A stretch of DNA of 64,000 nt from Clostridia bacterium (GCA_017613735.1 JAGADF010000001.1:1-64000); one strand, 5' to 3'; counted from the first letter of the stretch, positions 10,601 through 19,018 are shown. Numbers and translations are program-made. Notes: generated by a model from the letters alone, not told the origin.

Positions 10601-11239
10601 GGCAAAATAAAGGCTCTCGGCAGCGTAAACGTTTCGGCAATTGAAGAATACAAAGAGGTTTCCGAGCGTTACGAATTTTTGAGTAATCAGCTCTCCGACG
10701 TTGAAAAGTCAAAGGCTGAATTGATTAAGCTTATCAACGAGCTTACCGAAAAGATGGCTACGCAGTTCCGCGAGCAGTTCCACAGGATTAATCAGTGCTT
10801 CGGCGAAACCTTTGCGGAGCTTTTCGGCGGCGGCAAGGCGGAATTAAAACTTGAGGACGAGATGAACGTGCTTGAGTCGAACATTGAAATCCGCGTTCAG
10901 CCTCCGGGCAAGAACGTAAAGAATATCGACCTGCTTTCGGGCGGTGAAAAGGGTATGAGCGCAATAGCGCTGCTGTTCGCCATTCTCAAGGTAACGCCCG
11001 CTCCGTTCTGTATTTTCGACGAGGTCGAGGCGGCGCTTGACGACGTTAACGTAACGCGTTACGCCCACTATGTAAGAAGAATGACGAAGAACACCCAGTT
11101 CATTCTTATCACCCACCGCCGCGGCACTATGGAAGAGGCGGACGTTCTCTACGGCGTTACGATGCAGGAAGAGGGCGTTTCAAAGCTTCTTGAGCTTCGC
11201 AGCGCGGAAATGGCAAAGAAATTAGGTCTTACGAATTAA
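7667..11239 (+). CDS. smc: chromosome segregation ATPase SMC
   Basis: This is the 1190-aa core of bacterial condensin. The Walker A motif GPNGSGKSNISDAVRWVLG is at residues 31-49. Two long coiled coils rich in Glu and Lys (about 170-500 and 680-1000) flank the hinge (about 510-660, with GGSMTGGSRTHNSG at its end). The C-terminal head holds the ABC signature LLSGGEKGMSAIALLFA and Walker B CIFDEVEAALDD, ending in the D-loop and TQFILITHRRGTME. The start at 7667 has GAGGA upstream. It is followed 12 bases later by ftsY. The partner genes scpA and scpB are not in the window. Confidence 0.97.
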   Translation: MFLKALKMQGFKSFPDKTVLEFNKGITTVVGPNGSGKSNISDAVRWVLGEQSTKNLRGSRMEDVIFSGTSVRKAQGFAEVALVLDNSDRALDYDDNEVTVARRYYRSGESLYIINGKEVRLRDVNELFMDTGLGRDGYSIISQGKIADMISSKANERRDMLEEAAGISHFRYRRVDAMRRLTQAEENLLRLRDILTELEGRVGPLKAQSEKAQKFLVLAGEKKDIEIGLWLDTLEKTADRLKEQDTKIEIAEAQREKAIKELEEIESVIDGATEQTQKINCDIEELRAASGKVDEQIAALEAQVLVENNSIEYNNQAIERIKKDMLSENETEQHIFEQVDEAKKEIERLSKDKQNKNKELEKTVEEESKLISENEQFSEQSLSLSNRAAALAVELADNRVTAEGSDNAVEEIKTRISSIDEALKTRKEALDGFSAQQKEIGERLKKAADEIDSLSNAINGYSLKLENRQKKYDAAKAEKEKNESEIRKTEERLRILEDMEKNMEGFAGSVKAVMKESKRGTLRGIHGPLSSLITVKDSYTVAIETALGSAIGNVVVDTEDDGKRAIKFLKDNNAGRATFLPISAVKGNGLSEKGLDDCYGFVNLASELVSYNKKYEGVIGSLLGRTVVAEDLDSAVAIAKKYNHRFKIVTLDGQVMNAGGSMTGGSRTHNSGILSRSNEVEKLKKNLASLTEKQKGFDSEFKLITEETAALRADIDGASADKARAQEDKIRLDGEKKLIDEQLAAAKTAADELEEEKKTLNERIDNIVSSAKDAVKKVEELTKEIEETEKKLASLTGDRETLSEKREKLSESAAAIKMEILSIDKDIEAFNDTIERLERRKSSHTDRMTELNSEIEEIEKKNEEILKNIESLKDMCESLREKTSTDRDKVQALISEREQLEKKSGEYRLLERNKSTEREQISSELVRLEEQKASMHREYEETTNKLFTEYELTRREALALNIVIEDIPEARKRLNELKGKIKALGSVNVSAIEEYKEVSERYEFLSNQLSDVEKSKAELIKLINELTEKMATQFREQFHRINQCFGETFAELFGGGKAELKLEDEMNVLESNIEIRVQPPGKNVKNIDLLSGGEKGMSAIALLFAILKVTPAPFCIFDEVEAALDDVNVTRYAHYVRRMTKNTQFILITHRRGTMEEADVLYGVTMQEEGVSKLLELRSAEMAKKLGLTN

Positions 11240-11251
11240 AGGATATTAACT

Positions 11252-12433
11252 ATGGGTATTTTCAGAAAAACCAACCGCGGACTTTCAAAAACAAGAAAGC
11301 ATATCGCCGGCGCAATTGACGATATGCTTGACAATTTCGACGTCCTTGACGAAAACCTGTATTCCGAGCTTGAGGAAATTCTCGTTATGGGCGACGTCGG
11401 AGTTACGACGAGCGTGCAGATAGTCGAGCTTCTTAAGGAAAAGGTTGAGAAGGAAAAGCTTCACAGCGGCTCGCAGATAAGAAACGCCATCAAGGAAATT
11501 GTTGCCGACCTGCTTGTCGGCGGCGAGGATATGGGGCTTCTTACCGTTCCTTCCGTTATTCTTGTTATCGGCGTTAACGGCGTCGGCAAGACGACTACCA
11601 TAGGCAAGCTCGCCTCAATGTATAAGGCTCAGGGCAAAAAGGTGCTCCTCGGCGCGGCGGACACGTTCCGCGCGGCGGCTATCGACCAGCTTCAGATATG
11701 GGCTGACAGAGCCGGCGTTGAATTAATCAAGCACGGCGAGGGCAGCGACCCGGCGGCGGTTGTATTCGATACAATCGCGGCGGGCAAGGCGAGAAACAGC
11801 GATATAATTATTATCGACACCGCGGGCAGACTCCATAACAAGAAAAATCTTATGGACGAGCTTTCAAAGATATACAGGGTTATTGACAGGGAGCTTCCGT
11901 ATTCGGACAGAGAGGTGCTTCTCGTCCTTGACGCGACCACGGGACAGAATGCCGTAAATCAGGCGAGGGAGTTCAAAGAGGTAGCCGAAATTACGGGCAT
12001 TGTTCTTACAAAGCTTGACGGCACCGCGAGAGGCGGCGTTGTGCTTGCGATTAAAAACGAGCTCGGTCTTGCGGTAAAGTTCATAGGCGTAGGCGAACAG
12101 ATAGACGACCTTCAGCCGTTCAATCCGCGGGCGTTTGCGGACGGACTTTTCGACAAGATAGAATATAAGGAGGGCGAGGACATTGAAATCAATTATTCGG
12201 ACAACGGCGAAGAAGCTGGCGACGATATCAAAGAAAATAATATTGAAGAAGATGGACAGCCGTCCGACGAGGTCAAACGAGAAAACGAATCCTCTTCCGA
12301 CGAAATCAAAGAGGAAGAAGCTGACATTCAAACAGCAGATGATGAGCCAGTTTCGGGACACGAAGAGGAAGAGAAGATAGAAGAAAAGAGCGAAAGGAAG
12401 AAATTCTTTGGACTTTTTAATCGCCACTCATAA
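11252..12433 (+). CDS. ftsY: signal recognition particle receptor FtsY with an acidic C-terminal extension
   Basis: FtsY is the membrane GTPase that receives the SRP-ribosome complex. Residues 1-300 form a complete NG domain: N-domain helices, G1 GVNGVGKTTTIGKLA (from residue 107), AADTFRAAAIDQL, the DTAGRLHNKKNLM switch, TKLDGTARGGV and GLAVKFIGVGEQIDDLQPF. The N-terminus is short, as in Bacillus. Unusually, about 88 strongly acidic residues follow the G domain (about 305-393) and end in the basic-aromatic patch KKFFGLFNRHS. The acidic A region of other FtsY proteins lies before the N domain. The last 26 bases overlap rdgB in another frame. Confidence 0.95.
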   Translation: MGIFRKTNRGLSKTRKHIAGAIDDMLDNFDVLDENLYSELEEILVMGDVGVTTSVQIVELLKEKVEKEKLHSGSQIRNAIKEIVADLLVGGEDMGLLTVPSVILVIGVNGVGKTTTIGKLASMYKAQGKKVLLGAADTFRAAAIDQLQIWADRAGVELIKHGEGSDPAAVVFDTIAAGKARNSDIIIIDTAGRLHNKKNLMDELSKIYRVIDRELPYSDREVLLVLDATTGQNAVNQAREFKEVAEITGIVLTKLDGTARGGVVLAIKNELGLAVKFIGVGEQIDDLQPFNPRAFADGLFDKIEYKEGEDIEINYSDNGEEAGDDIKENNIEEDGQPSDEVKRENESSSDEIKEEEADIQTADDEPVSGHEEEEKIEEKSERKKFFGLFNRHS

Positions 12434-12995
12434 TAACAAAAAGAAAAACGAGCTGCAGAGAATACTTGAGCCTTTGGGCATAAGCGTATTCACTGCGGAC
12501 GAAAAGAATATAAATCTCCGCGAGGTTGAGGAAACGGGCGAAACCTTTGAAGAAAACGCGTTTCTTAAAGCCGTTTCGGGCTGTGAGGACAGCGGTATGC
12601 CGTGCGTAGCGGATGACAGCGGACTTTGCGTTGACGCGCTTGACGGCGCGCCCGGCATATATTCGGCGCGATTCGGCGGCGAGCATGGTAATGACGCGAA
12701 GAACAACGAAAAGCTGCTTGAGCTTTTAAAGGACGTTCCGCCCGAAAAGCGGACTGCGCGCTTTGTTTCGTGCGTTTGCTGCGTTTTCCCGGACGGCAGA
12801 AAACTGACCGTCAGAGGCGAGGTCGAGGGAGTTATCGGCTATGAGACGAAAGGACACAACGGCTTCGGCTATGACCCGTTGTTTATTGTCGGCGACAGAA
12901 CCTTTGCTCAAAGAAGCGACAGCGAAAAGGACGAACTCAGCCACAGGGGAAACGCATTGAGAAAATTAGTTGAAGAATTACCGAGGTATTTATGA
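12408..12995 (+). CDS. rdgB: XTP/dITP diphosphatase (RdgB/HAM1 family)
   Basis: This house-cleaning enzyme hydrolyses ITP, dITP and XTP to the monophosphates so they do not enter DNA and RNA. The 195-aa product has the family N-terminus FLIATHNNKKKNELQRIL and the motifs ETGETFEENAFLKA, VADDSGLCVDALDGAPGIYSAR and GHNGFGYDPLF, plus the C-terminal SHRGNALRKL. The start is the TTG at 12408, inside the end of ftsY, with an AAGGAAG ribosome binding site 8-9 bases upstream; no ATG fits the family N-terminus. It overlaps yhbY by ATGA. Confidence 0.94.
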   Translation: MDFLIATHNNKKKNELQRILEPLGISVFTADEKNINLREVEETGETFEENAFLKAVSGCEDSGMPCVADDSGLCVDALDGAPGIYSARFGGEHGNDAKNNEKLLELLKDVPPEKRTARFVSCVCCVFPDGRKLTVRGEVEGVIGYETKGHNGFGYDPLFIVGDRTFAQRSDSEKDELSHRGNALRKLVEELPRYL

Positions 12996-13288
12996 CAAGC
13001 AAAGAGAGAGCAAAATTAAGAGGTCAGGCAAATACTTTAGAACCGCTTTTTCAGGTCGGCAAGGGCGGAATAGGCGAAACTCTTATAAAGCAGACGGATG
13101 ACGCGCTAACGGCGAGGGAGTTAATCAAACTTCGCGTTCTGCTTGAAACCGCGCCCGAAAAGCCGAAAGAAATCGCGTCCGAGCTTGCGAAAGCGACAGG
13201 CAGCGAGGTAATAGGCGTTATAGGCGGCAGTATAATTCTTTACCGCTATAACGAGGAGCTTCATAAAAAAGAGAAAAAGAAAAGATGA
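12992..13288 (+). CDS. yhbY: CRM-domain RNA-binding protein YhbY
   Basis: The 98-aa product is a single CRM domain. These proteins associate with the 50S ribosomal precursor. The GKGG loop in LFQVGKGGIGETLIKQTDDALTA, ELIKLRVL and the GSEVIGVIGGSIILYR strand near the end are typical. The ATG overlaps the rdgB stop and its own end overlaps nadD by 4 bases. It is therefore in one translationally coupled run with rdgB, nadD, yqeK and rsfS, the order seen across Firmicutes (yqeH-aroE-yhbY-nadD-yqeK-rsfS in Bacillus). The C-terminus is lysine-rich. Confidence 0.94.
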   Translation: MTSKERAKLRGQANTLEPLFQVGKGGIGETLIKQTDDALTARELIKLRVLLETAPEKPKEIASELAKATGSEVIGVIGGSIILYRYNEELHKKEKKKR

Positions 13289-13896
13289 AAATCGGAATTT
13301 TAGGCGGCACGTTCAATCCGCCTCATAAAGGACACGTCAAATTAGGGCTCGATTTTGCAAAAAAGCTTGAGCTTGACAAGATTATAGTCATTCCCGCGAA
13401 GATACCGACTCATAAAAAAGCCGAAGGGCTTGTCGGCGGACGCGACAGACTTAAAATGTGCTCTCTTGAATTTAAAGACAGCATTTTCGAGGTGTCCGAC
13501 ATTGAAATCAAGTCCGAAAGGGAAAGCTACACCGTTTACACTCTCGAAATGTTAAAAGAGAAATATCCCGACGGCGAGTTTTATCTCATTATCGGCTCGG
13601 ATATGTTCCTGATTTTTGACAAGTGGTACAGATTCGAGGACATTCTTTCAATGTGTACCGTCTGCGTAGAGGTCAGGGAAAACGGCGAAAGCGTGGAAAC
13701 TCTTGAAAAATACGCGAAAAAGCATCTCGGAATTGATACGCGAAAGAGCGAAAAAATAATTATAAACCCCGTTAAACCCTTTCCCGTTTCATCAACCGAA
13801 ATCCGTCAGAGAATCAGGGACGGCAGAGGCGTAAAAAGATTAATCGGAAGCGATGTCGCTCAATATATAAAAAGCAGGGGGCTGTATCTTGGCTGA
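13285..13896 (+). CDS. nadD: nicotinate-nucleotide adenylyltransferase
   Basis: NadD joins nicotinate mononucleotide and ATP to give deamido-NAD in NAD synthesis. The 203-aa protein starts with the nucleotidyltransferase signature GILGGTFNPPHKGHVKLG, which includes the (H/T)xGH motif. It also has IPTHKKAEGLVGGRDRLKMC, the YLIIGSDMF segment and the ISSTEIR-type motif near the end (VSSTEIRQRI). It overlaps yhbY at its start and yqeK at its end. Confidence 0.95.
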   Translation: MKIGILGGTFNPPHKGHVKLGLDFAKKLELDKIIVIPAKIPTHKKAEGLVGGRDRLKMCSLEFKDSIFEVSDIEIKSERESYTVYTLEMLKEKYPDGEFYLIIGSDMFLIFDKWYRFEDILSMCTVCVEVRENGESVETLEKYAKKHLGIDTRKSEKIIINPVKPFPVSSTEIRQRIRDGRGVKRLIGSDVAQYIKSRGLYLG

Positions 13897-14479
13897 TACC
13901 GACAGAAACGAAGAGTTTATAAAAGAAATACGAAAACAGCTCGGCGACTACCGCTTTATTCATTCGCTTGAAGTCGCAAAAAGCGCGGTTCAGCTTGCGA
14001 AGCGATTCGGTGCGGATGAAGAAAAGGCATATACGGCGGGTATTCTTCACGACGTGTTAAAAGATAAAAGTCCGGAGTTTTTACTTGACTATTTCGGAAA
14101 AAACGGCGTAAGGCTCACGGACGTTGAAAAAAGCAACCACAAGCTGTATCACGCAATAGCCGGCTCAATATACGTCGAAAAGGAGCTCGGCGTGAATGAT
14201 GAGGAAATAATAAACGCAATCCGTTATCATACGACGGGACGAAAAAATATGTCCCTTCTTGAAAAGGTAATCTATATCGCTGATTTCATCTCTGCGGACA
14301 GAAAATACGACGGAGTTGAAAGAATGAGGGAAAAGGCGAAGATTTCGCTCGAAACGGCTATGGAGGAAGGACTTCAGTTTTCAATAATCGAGCTTTCCGA
14401 AAAGCTATTGCCGATTCACCCCGACAGCATTGACGCATATAACGAAATAATAATGAGCAAGGAGAAAAGCGATGGATAA
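13889..14479 (+). CDS. yqeK: HD-domain phosphohydrolase YqeK (symmetrical Ap4A hydrolase family)
   Basis: The HD-type metal ligands are visible: the first His in YRFIHSLEVAKSA, the HD pair in YTAGILHDVLKD, then AIAGSIYVEKELG and the distal ADFISADRK. YqeK proteins hydrolyse diadenosine tetraphosphate to two ADP, and they are regularly coupled with nadD and rsfS. The start is a TTG at 13889 that overlaps the end of nadD. The 196-aa length is normal. It overlaps rsfS by 8 bases. Confidence 0.92.
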   Translation: MADTDRNEEFIKEIRKQLGDYRFIHSLEVAKSAVQLAKRFGADEEKAYTAGILHDVLKDKSPEFLLDYFGKNGVRLTDVEKSNHKLYHAIAGSIYVEKELGVNDEEIINAIRYHTTGRKNMSLLEKVIYIADFISADRKYDGVERMREKAKISLETAMEEGLQFSIIELSEKLLPIHPDSIDAYNEIIMSKEKSDG

Positions 14480-14825
14480 AAAGAAATTGATGGAAAACAT
14501 TGTCAAGGTTCTTGACGACAACAAGGGCATGGACATTGAAGCTCTCGAAATAACCGAGCTTACGACGGTTGCGGATTATTTCGTAATCGTTACGGGTACT
14601 TCTTCAACTCATGTCAGAGCTCTTACCGAGGACGTTGAGGACGGTCTTTCAAAGCTCGGCGTCGAGCCCGAAAGAATTGAGGGCAAGGCTACGGGCTGGA
14701 TTCTTATGGATTACGGCACGGTTATAGTTCATATCTTCACCGCCGATATGCGCGAGCATTTTAATCTTGAGCATCTCTGGGCGGACGCGAAGAATATTGA
14801 TATTTCACATATTATTACTGAATAA
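14472..14825 (+). CDS. rsfS: ribosome silencing factor RsfS
   Basis: The 117-aa protein matches RsfS (RsfA/YqeL/Iojap family), which binds uL14 on the 50S subunit and blocks subunit joining under starvation. Characteristic segments are ALEITELTTVADYFVIVTGTSSTHVRAL, GVEPERIEGKATGWILMDYG and the end VIVHIFTADMREHFNLEHLWADAK. The ATG overlaps yqeK. leuS follows 11 bases later with an AGAGGA ribosome binding site. Confidence 0.95.
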   Translation: MDKKKLMENIVKVLDDNKGMDIEALEITELTTVADYFVIVTGTSSTHVRALTEDVEDGLSKLGVEPERIEGKATGWILMDYGTVIVHIFTADMREHFNLEHLWADAKNIDISHIITE

Positions 14826-14836
14826 GAGGAAATAAA

Positions 14837-17248
14837 ATGAGCATTTACGATTTTAAACAGACAGAGAAAAAATGGCAGGACAGATGGGAGGAAAAGGGCG
14901 TTTTCCACGCCAAAGATAACTCCGATAAGAAAAAGTTCTACGGTCTTATCGAGTTTCCGTATCCCAGCGGCGCGGGTATGCACGTCGGTCACATAAAGGC
15001 GTATTCAGGTCTTGAGGTCGTTTCGAGAAAAAGACGGCTTGAGGGCTATAACGTGCTGTTCCCGATAGGCTTCGACGCCTACGGTCTGCCGACTGAAAAC
15101 TATGCGATTAAAACGGGTATGCACCCGAGAAAAGTTACCGATATGAATATCGAGCGTTTTACGTCTCAGCTCAAGAAGGTAGGCTTTTCGTTCGACTGGA
15201 CAAGAGTAATCGACACTACGGATGAGGACTATTTCAGATGGACTCAGTGGATTTTCCTTAAAATGTTTGAAAACGGACTTGTTTTCAGAGATAAGACTCT
15301 TGTAAATTATTGCCCGTCGTGTAAGGTTGTTCTTTCAAACGAGGATTCACAGGGCGGCAAGTGCGATATCTGCCACAGTGAGGTTGTCCAGAAATCAAAG
15401 GACGTATGGTATCTTCGCATTACCGAATATGCTGACAAACTTCTCGAGGGACTTGAAAAGGTCGACTATCCCGCCAATATCAAGCAGCAGCAGGTCAACT
15501 GGATAGGCAAGTCCACAGGCGCGTTTGTCAATTTCTCGTTAAAGGGCGTTGACGAAACGCTTCGCATTTACACAACCCGTCCCGACACTCTTTTCGGCGT
15601 TACGTTTATGGTAATGGCTCCCGAGCACCCGATAATCGACAAGTATTCTTCGCTCATTAAGAATATGGATGAAATCGAGGCTTACCGCGCCGACTGCGCA
15701 AAGAAAACCGAATTTGAACGCACCCAGCTTGTAAAGGACAAGACGGGCGTTCGCATTGACGGCATTTGCGCGGTTAACCCGCTTAACGGCAAGGAAATCC
15801 CCGTTTATATTTCGGATTACGTTATGATGGGCTACGGCACGGGCGCTATTATGGCGGTTCCCGCTCACGACGAAAGAGACTACGATTTCGCAAAGAAATT
15901 CGGCATTGACATTATCGAGGTTATAAAAGGCGGCGACATTTCAAAGGAAGCCTACACGGGCGACGGCGAAATGGTCAATTCCGGTTTCCTCAACGGTCTT
16001 GACAACAAAAAGGATTCAATTGCGAAAATGATTGAATACCTTACCGAAAACAAACTCGGCGAGGGCGGCGTTCAGTATAAGATGAAGGATTGGGCGTTTA
16101 ACCGCCAGCGTTACTGGGGCGAGCCTATTCCGATTGTTCACTGTAAAAACTGCGGAATGGTAGCCGTTCCCTATGACGAACTTCCCCTTAAGCTTCCCGA
16201 GGTTGAAAACTTCGAACCCGGCTCGGACGGCGAAAGTCCGCTTGCGAAGATAGATTCGTTTGTAAACTGCGCCTGCCCGAAATGCGGCGCCCCCGCGAAA
16301 AGAGAAACCGATACAATGCCTCAGTGGGCGGGCTCGTCGTGGTATTTCTTAAGATATATCGACCCGCATAACAACGAGGCGTTTGCCGATAAGGAAAAAC
16401 TTAAATACTGGCTTCCCGTCGACTGGTACAACGGCGGTATGGAGCACGTTACAAGGCACCTTATCTATTCGCGCTTCTGGTATAAATTCCTCTATGACCT
16501 CGGCGAGGTTCCCTATGAAGAGCCTTATGCCAAGAGGAGCGCGCAGGGACTTATTTTAGGCCCCGACGGCGTTAAGATGAGTAAGTCACGCGGTAACGTA
16601 ATCGACCCGAACGAGGTTGTCGACGTCTACGGCGCGGACGTTCTTCGCACCTATGTTCTGTTCATGGGCGACTATGAGCAGGCGGCTCCGTGGAGCGAAT
16701 CGAGCGTCAAGGGCTGTAAGAGATTTATTGACAGAGTATGGAATCTTCAGGACATTCTCACCGACGGCGACGAATATTCGGACGCCCTTTCGTCCTCAAT
16801 GCACAAGACAATCAAAAAGGTCTCCGAAGACATTGAGCAGATGAAATACAATACCGCAATAGCGGCTCTTATGACGCTTCTGAATAAGATTTACGAGGTC
16901 GGTTCGATTAACCGCGCCGAACTTAAAACGGTTCTTATTCTTCTTAATCCCTTCGCTCCCCATATCACCGAGGAAATGTGGGAAAAATGCGGTTACGGCG
17001 AAATGCTTGCCGCGGAAGCCGAGTGGTGCGGCTATGACGAGTCGAAATGCGTCGACTCGACGGTAGAAATCGCTATTCAGGTAAACGGCAAGGTCCGTTC
17101 GAGAATAAATGTTGCGGTTGATATTTCCGACGCGGACGCTGTTGCCGCCGCAAAGGCTGACGAAAAAGTCGCGGCTGAAATTGACGGCAAGAATGTCATT
17201 AAGGAAATCTACGTCAAGGGCAAGCTTGTAAATATTGTTGCTAAATAA
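14837..17248 (+). CDS. leuS: leucyl-tRNA synthetase
   Basis: This class I synthetase is 803 aa, normal for bacterial LeuRS. The HIGH box is PYPSGAGMHVGHIKAYS with HVGH at 49-52. Zinc-type cysteines occur at CPSCKVVLSNED...CDICHSE. The CP1 editing domain (about 220-420) contains the conserved IYTTRPDTLFGVTFMVMAPEHP and YGTGAIMAVPAHDERDYDFA. The KMSKS loop is at 580-584 (GVKMSKSRGNVIDP). A tRNA-binding anticodon domain and the C-terminal domain follow (QVNGKVRSRINV). It starts 11 bases after rsfS and has no visible terminator before the next gene. No T-box leader is seen upstream. Confidence 0.97.
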   Translation: MSIYDFKQTEKKWQDRWEEKGVFHAKDNSDKKKFYGLIEFPYPSGAGMHVGHIKAYSGLEVVSRKRRLEGYNVLFPIGFDAYGLPTENYAIKTGMHPRKVTDMNIERFTSQLKKVGFSFDWTRVIDTTDEDYFRWTQWIFLKMFENGLVFRDKTLVNYCPSCKVVLSNEDSQGGKCDICHSEVVQKSKDVWYLRITEYADKLLEGLEKVDYPANIKQQQVNWIGKSTGAFVNFSLKGVDETLRIYTTRPDTLFGVTFMVMAPEHPIIDKYSSLIKNMDEIEAYRADCAKKTEFERTQLVKDKTGVRIDGICAVNPLNGKEIPVYISDYVMMGYGTGAIMAVPAHDERDYDFAKKFGIDIIEVIKGGDISKEAYTGDGEMVNSGFLNGLDNKKDSIAKMIEYLTENKLGEGGVQYKMKDWAFNRQRYWGEPIPIVHCKNCGMVAVPYDELPLKLPEVENFEPGSDGESPLAKIDSFVNCACPKCGAPAKRETDTMPQWAGSSWYFLRYIDPHNNEAFADKEKLKYWLPVDWYNGGMEHVTRHLIYSRFWYKFLYDLGEVPYEEPYAKRSAQGLILGPDGVKMSKSRGNVIDPNEVVDVYGADVLRTYVLFMGDYEQAAPWSESSVKGCKRFIDRVWNLQDILTDGDEYSDALSSSMHKTIKKVSEDIEQMKYNTAIAALMTLLNKIYEVGSINRAELKTVLILLNPFAPHITEEMWEKCGYGEMLAAEAEWCGYDESKCVDSTVEIAIQVNGKVRSRINVAVDISDADAVAAAKADEKVAAEIDGKNVIKEIYVKGKLVNIVAK

Positions 17249-17281
17249 TTTTGCTTCTCTTTTAAAAGGAGATGGAAGGAT

Positions 17282-18157
17282 ATGGCGAATAAGAAGAATG
17301 TTGCAAAAATAATTGCGCTTTCCGCAAGCGTTTCGGCTATTGCCGCGGGCGTTATATACGGTAAGTTTCACACCCCGACGCTTACAGCCAAGGACCTTGT
17401 CGAGTTTGAAAAGGCCACCGACATCGAAAAATACAGGGACAGACACCTGACCGCTCACCGCGGACTTTCGGCAGTCGCTCCCGAAAACACCCTTCCCGCC
17501 TATGAGGCGGCGGGTAAGCAGGGCGGCTTTACCGCTATAGAATGCGACGCCTACTGCACGACCGACGGGGTCTGGGTTATTATGCACGACGACGACGTCA
17601 GAAAAATGACCGACCAAACGGGTAAGGTTACCGATTTTTCATACGGCGAGCTTCTTGAAATGAAATTCGACAACGGCGCAAATTATAAGGATTTTGACGA
17701 TTTGCGCGTCTGCACAATAAAGGAATATCTTGACGTCTGTAAAAAGTACGACTGCCGTCCCCAGATTGAAATTAAGGACGGACGTATCGAAAAGCTTCAG
17801 TCCTTCTATGATTTGCTTAAAGAGGAGGACGTGCTCGACAGCGTAATCATTATTTCCTTTAACTTTGAGGCACTTAAATATCTGCGAAGCCTTGACAGCG
17901 ACGTTGAAATCTGGCATATTGTCAGGCTCATTTCAAAAAAGAATATAAGGAACGCAAAGGAACAGAATTTCGGAATTAATTTCTGCGCTCCGGTTTATTC
18001 TAAAACCCAGAAGGACATTCAGCGTATTCACGACGCGGGGCTTACCTCTTCGTGCTGGACTGTCGACACGCCCGAGCTTCTTAACAAAATGCTTGAGGCG
18101 GGCGTTGAATACATAACCACAAACTGTATTGTCAGAAAACCCGAGAACAAAAACTGA
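17282..18157 (+). CDS. membrane-anchored glycerophosphodiester phosphodiesterase (first of a tandem pair)
   Basis: The 291-aa protein has one N-terminal hydrophobic segment (about 8-27), so it is probably anchored with the enzyme outside the membrane. The GDPD barrel starts at residue 57 with TAHRGLSAVAPENTLPAY (His59-Arg60). It continues with IECDAYCTTDGVWVIMHDD (metal-binding Glu, Asp and the second His), then PQIEIKDG and SCWTVDTPELLNKMLEAGVEYITTN. The family hydrolyses glycerophosphodiesters from phospholipids or teichoic acids to glycerol 3-phosphate and an alcohol. AAAGGAGAUGGAAGG precedes the ATG. The next gene is a clear paralogue and overlaps by one base. Confidence 0.9.
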   Translation: MANKKNVAKIIALSASVSAIAAGVIYGKFHTPTLTAKDLVEFEKATDIEKYRDRHLTAHRGLSAVAPENTLPAYEAAGKQGGFTAIECDAYCTTDGVWVIMHDDDVRKMTDQTGKVTDFSYGELLEMKFDNGANYKDFDDLRVCTIKEYLDVCKKYDCRPQIEIKDGRIEKLQSFYDLLKEEDVLDSVIIISFNFEALKYLRSLDSDVEIWHIVRLISKKNIRNAKEQNFGINFCAPVYSKTQKDIQRIHDAGLTSSCWTVDTPELLNKMLEAGVEYITTNCIVRKPENKN

Positions 18158-19017
18158 TGAATAAGAAGAAAATTATTATCATTGTTTTAGCGGTTATTCT
18201 TGCCGTTGCCGCGGTTGCAACGGTATACGGAATATTCTTTTCAAAGCCGAAAAAGATAATGCCGAAGGAAACCGTAAAGCTTTCGGAATTTACCGATAAG
18301 ACCGACGGCATAAGACTTATAGGTCACAGGGGACTTTCCGGCACGGCACCCGAAAACACCGTCCCCGCATTCGAAGAAGCGGGAAAGGCGGGCTATTTCG
18401 GCGCGGAATGCGACGTGCGTATGACAAAGGACGGCAGATGGGTTATAATGCACGACTTTGACACAAAAAGGATGTGCTTTTCCTTCAGAGCCGTTTCCTT
18501 AAGTTCGTACGAAAGCCTTTCAAAGCTTGAAATCAGAAACGGCGCGAATATCGAAAAATATAAAAACACGAAAATCCCGACGGTTGAGGAATACCTGACG
18601 GTCTGCGTCAGCTACTCCGTGACGCCCGTTATTGAGATTAAAAACGACGACTGTTCGTATGACGTAATCCGCTCGCTTTATGACGCGGTATACGGCGTCG
18701 ACGGCGTCGGGGACGTGATTTTCATTTCCTTTTCTCAAGAGGCGATTGAAAACATAAGAAAAATTGACAGCAACAGCGTCTGCTATCTTCTTGTCAATGA
18801 AATGAAAAAAGAAAATGTCGATTACTGCGCTGAAAACAAATTCGGCATCGACTTCAACGCCAACAACAAAAAGCTTGAGGACGAAACTCTTGAATATATG
18901 GTTGACAGCGGCATAGAAACTGCCTGCTGGACTGTCGACGGGAAAGAAACGCTTGAGCGAATGCTTTCTTTCGGCGTTTACACATTTACAACTAACAGAA
19001 TTCTTCCGGAGGAATAA
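18157..19017 (+). CDS. membrane-anchored glycerophosphodiester phosphodiesterase (second of a tandem pair)
   Basis: This 286-aa paralogue of the preceding gene has a longer N-terminal membrane segment (KIIIIVLAVILAVAAVATVYG, about 4-24) and the same catalytic layout: IGHRGLSGTAPENTVPAF, AECDVRMTKDGRWVIMHDFD, PVIEIKNDD and ACWTVDGKETLERMLSFGVYTFTTN. Its ATG shares a base with the TGA of the upstream gene, so the pair is translationally coupled. The second copy differs most in its C-terminal half, so the substrates may differ. Confidence 0.9.
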   Translation: MNKKKIIIIVLAVILAVAAVATVYGIFFSKPKKIMPKETVKLSEFTDKTDGIRLIGHRGLSGTAPENTVPAFEEAGKAGYFGAECDVRMTKDGRWVIMHDFDTKRMCFSFRAVSLSSYESLSKLEIRNGANIEKYKNTKIPTVEEYLTVCVSYSVTPVIEIKNDDCSYDVIRSLYDAVYGVDGVGDVIFISFSQEAIENIRKIDSNSVCYLLVNEMKKENVDYCAENKFGIDFNANNKKLEDETLEYMVDSGIETACWTVDGKETLERMLSFGVYTFTTNRILPEE

Positions 19018-19018
19018 A

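Noticed and set aside
16796..17617. 273-codon open frame on the minus strand opposite leuS and the first phosphodiesterase gene
   Set aside because: It overlaps two certain genes, has no ribosome binding site, and its composition is that of a complement of coding sequence. The same holds for a 270-codon frame at 19043-19855.
18953..19018. Longer gltX start inside the phosphodiesterase gene
   Set aside because: The ATG at 19019 has a good GGAGG site and the extra residues have no family counterpart.
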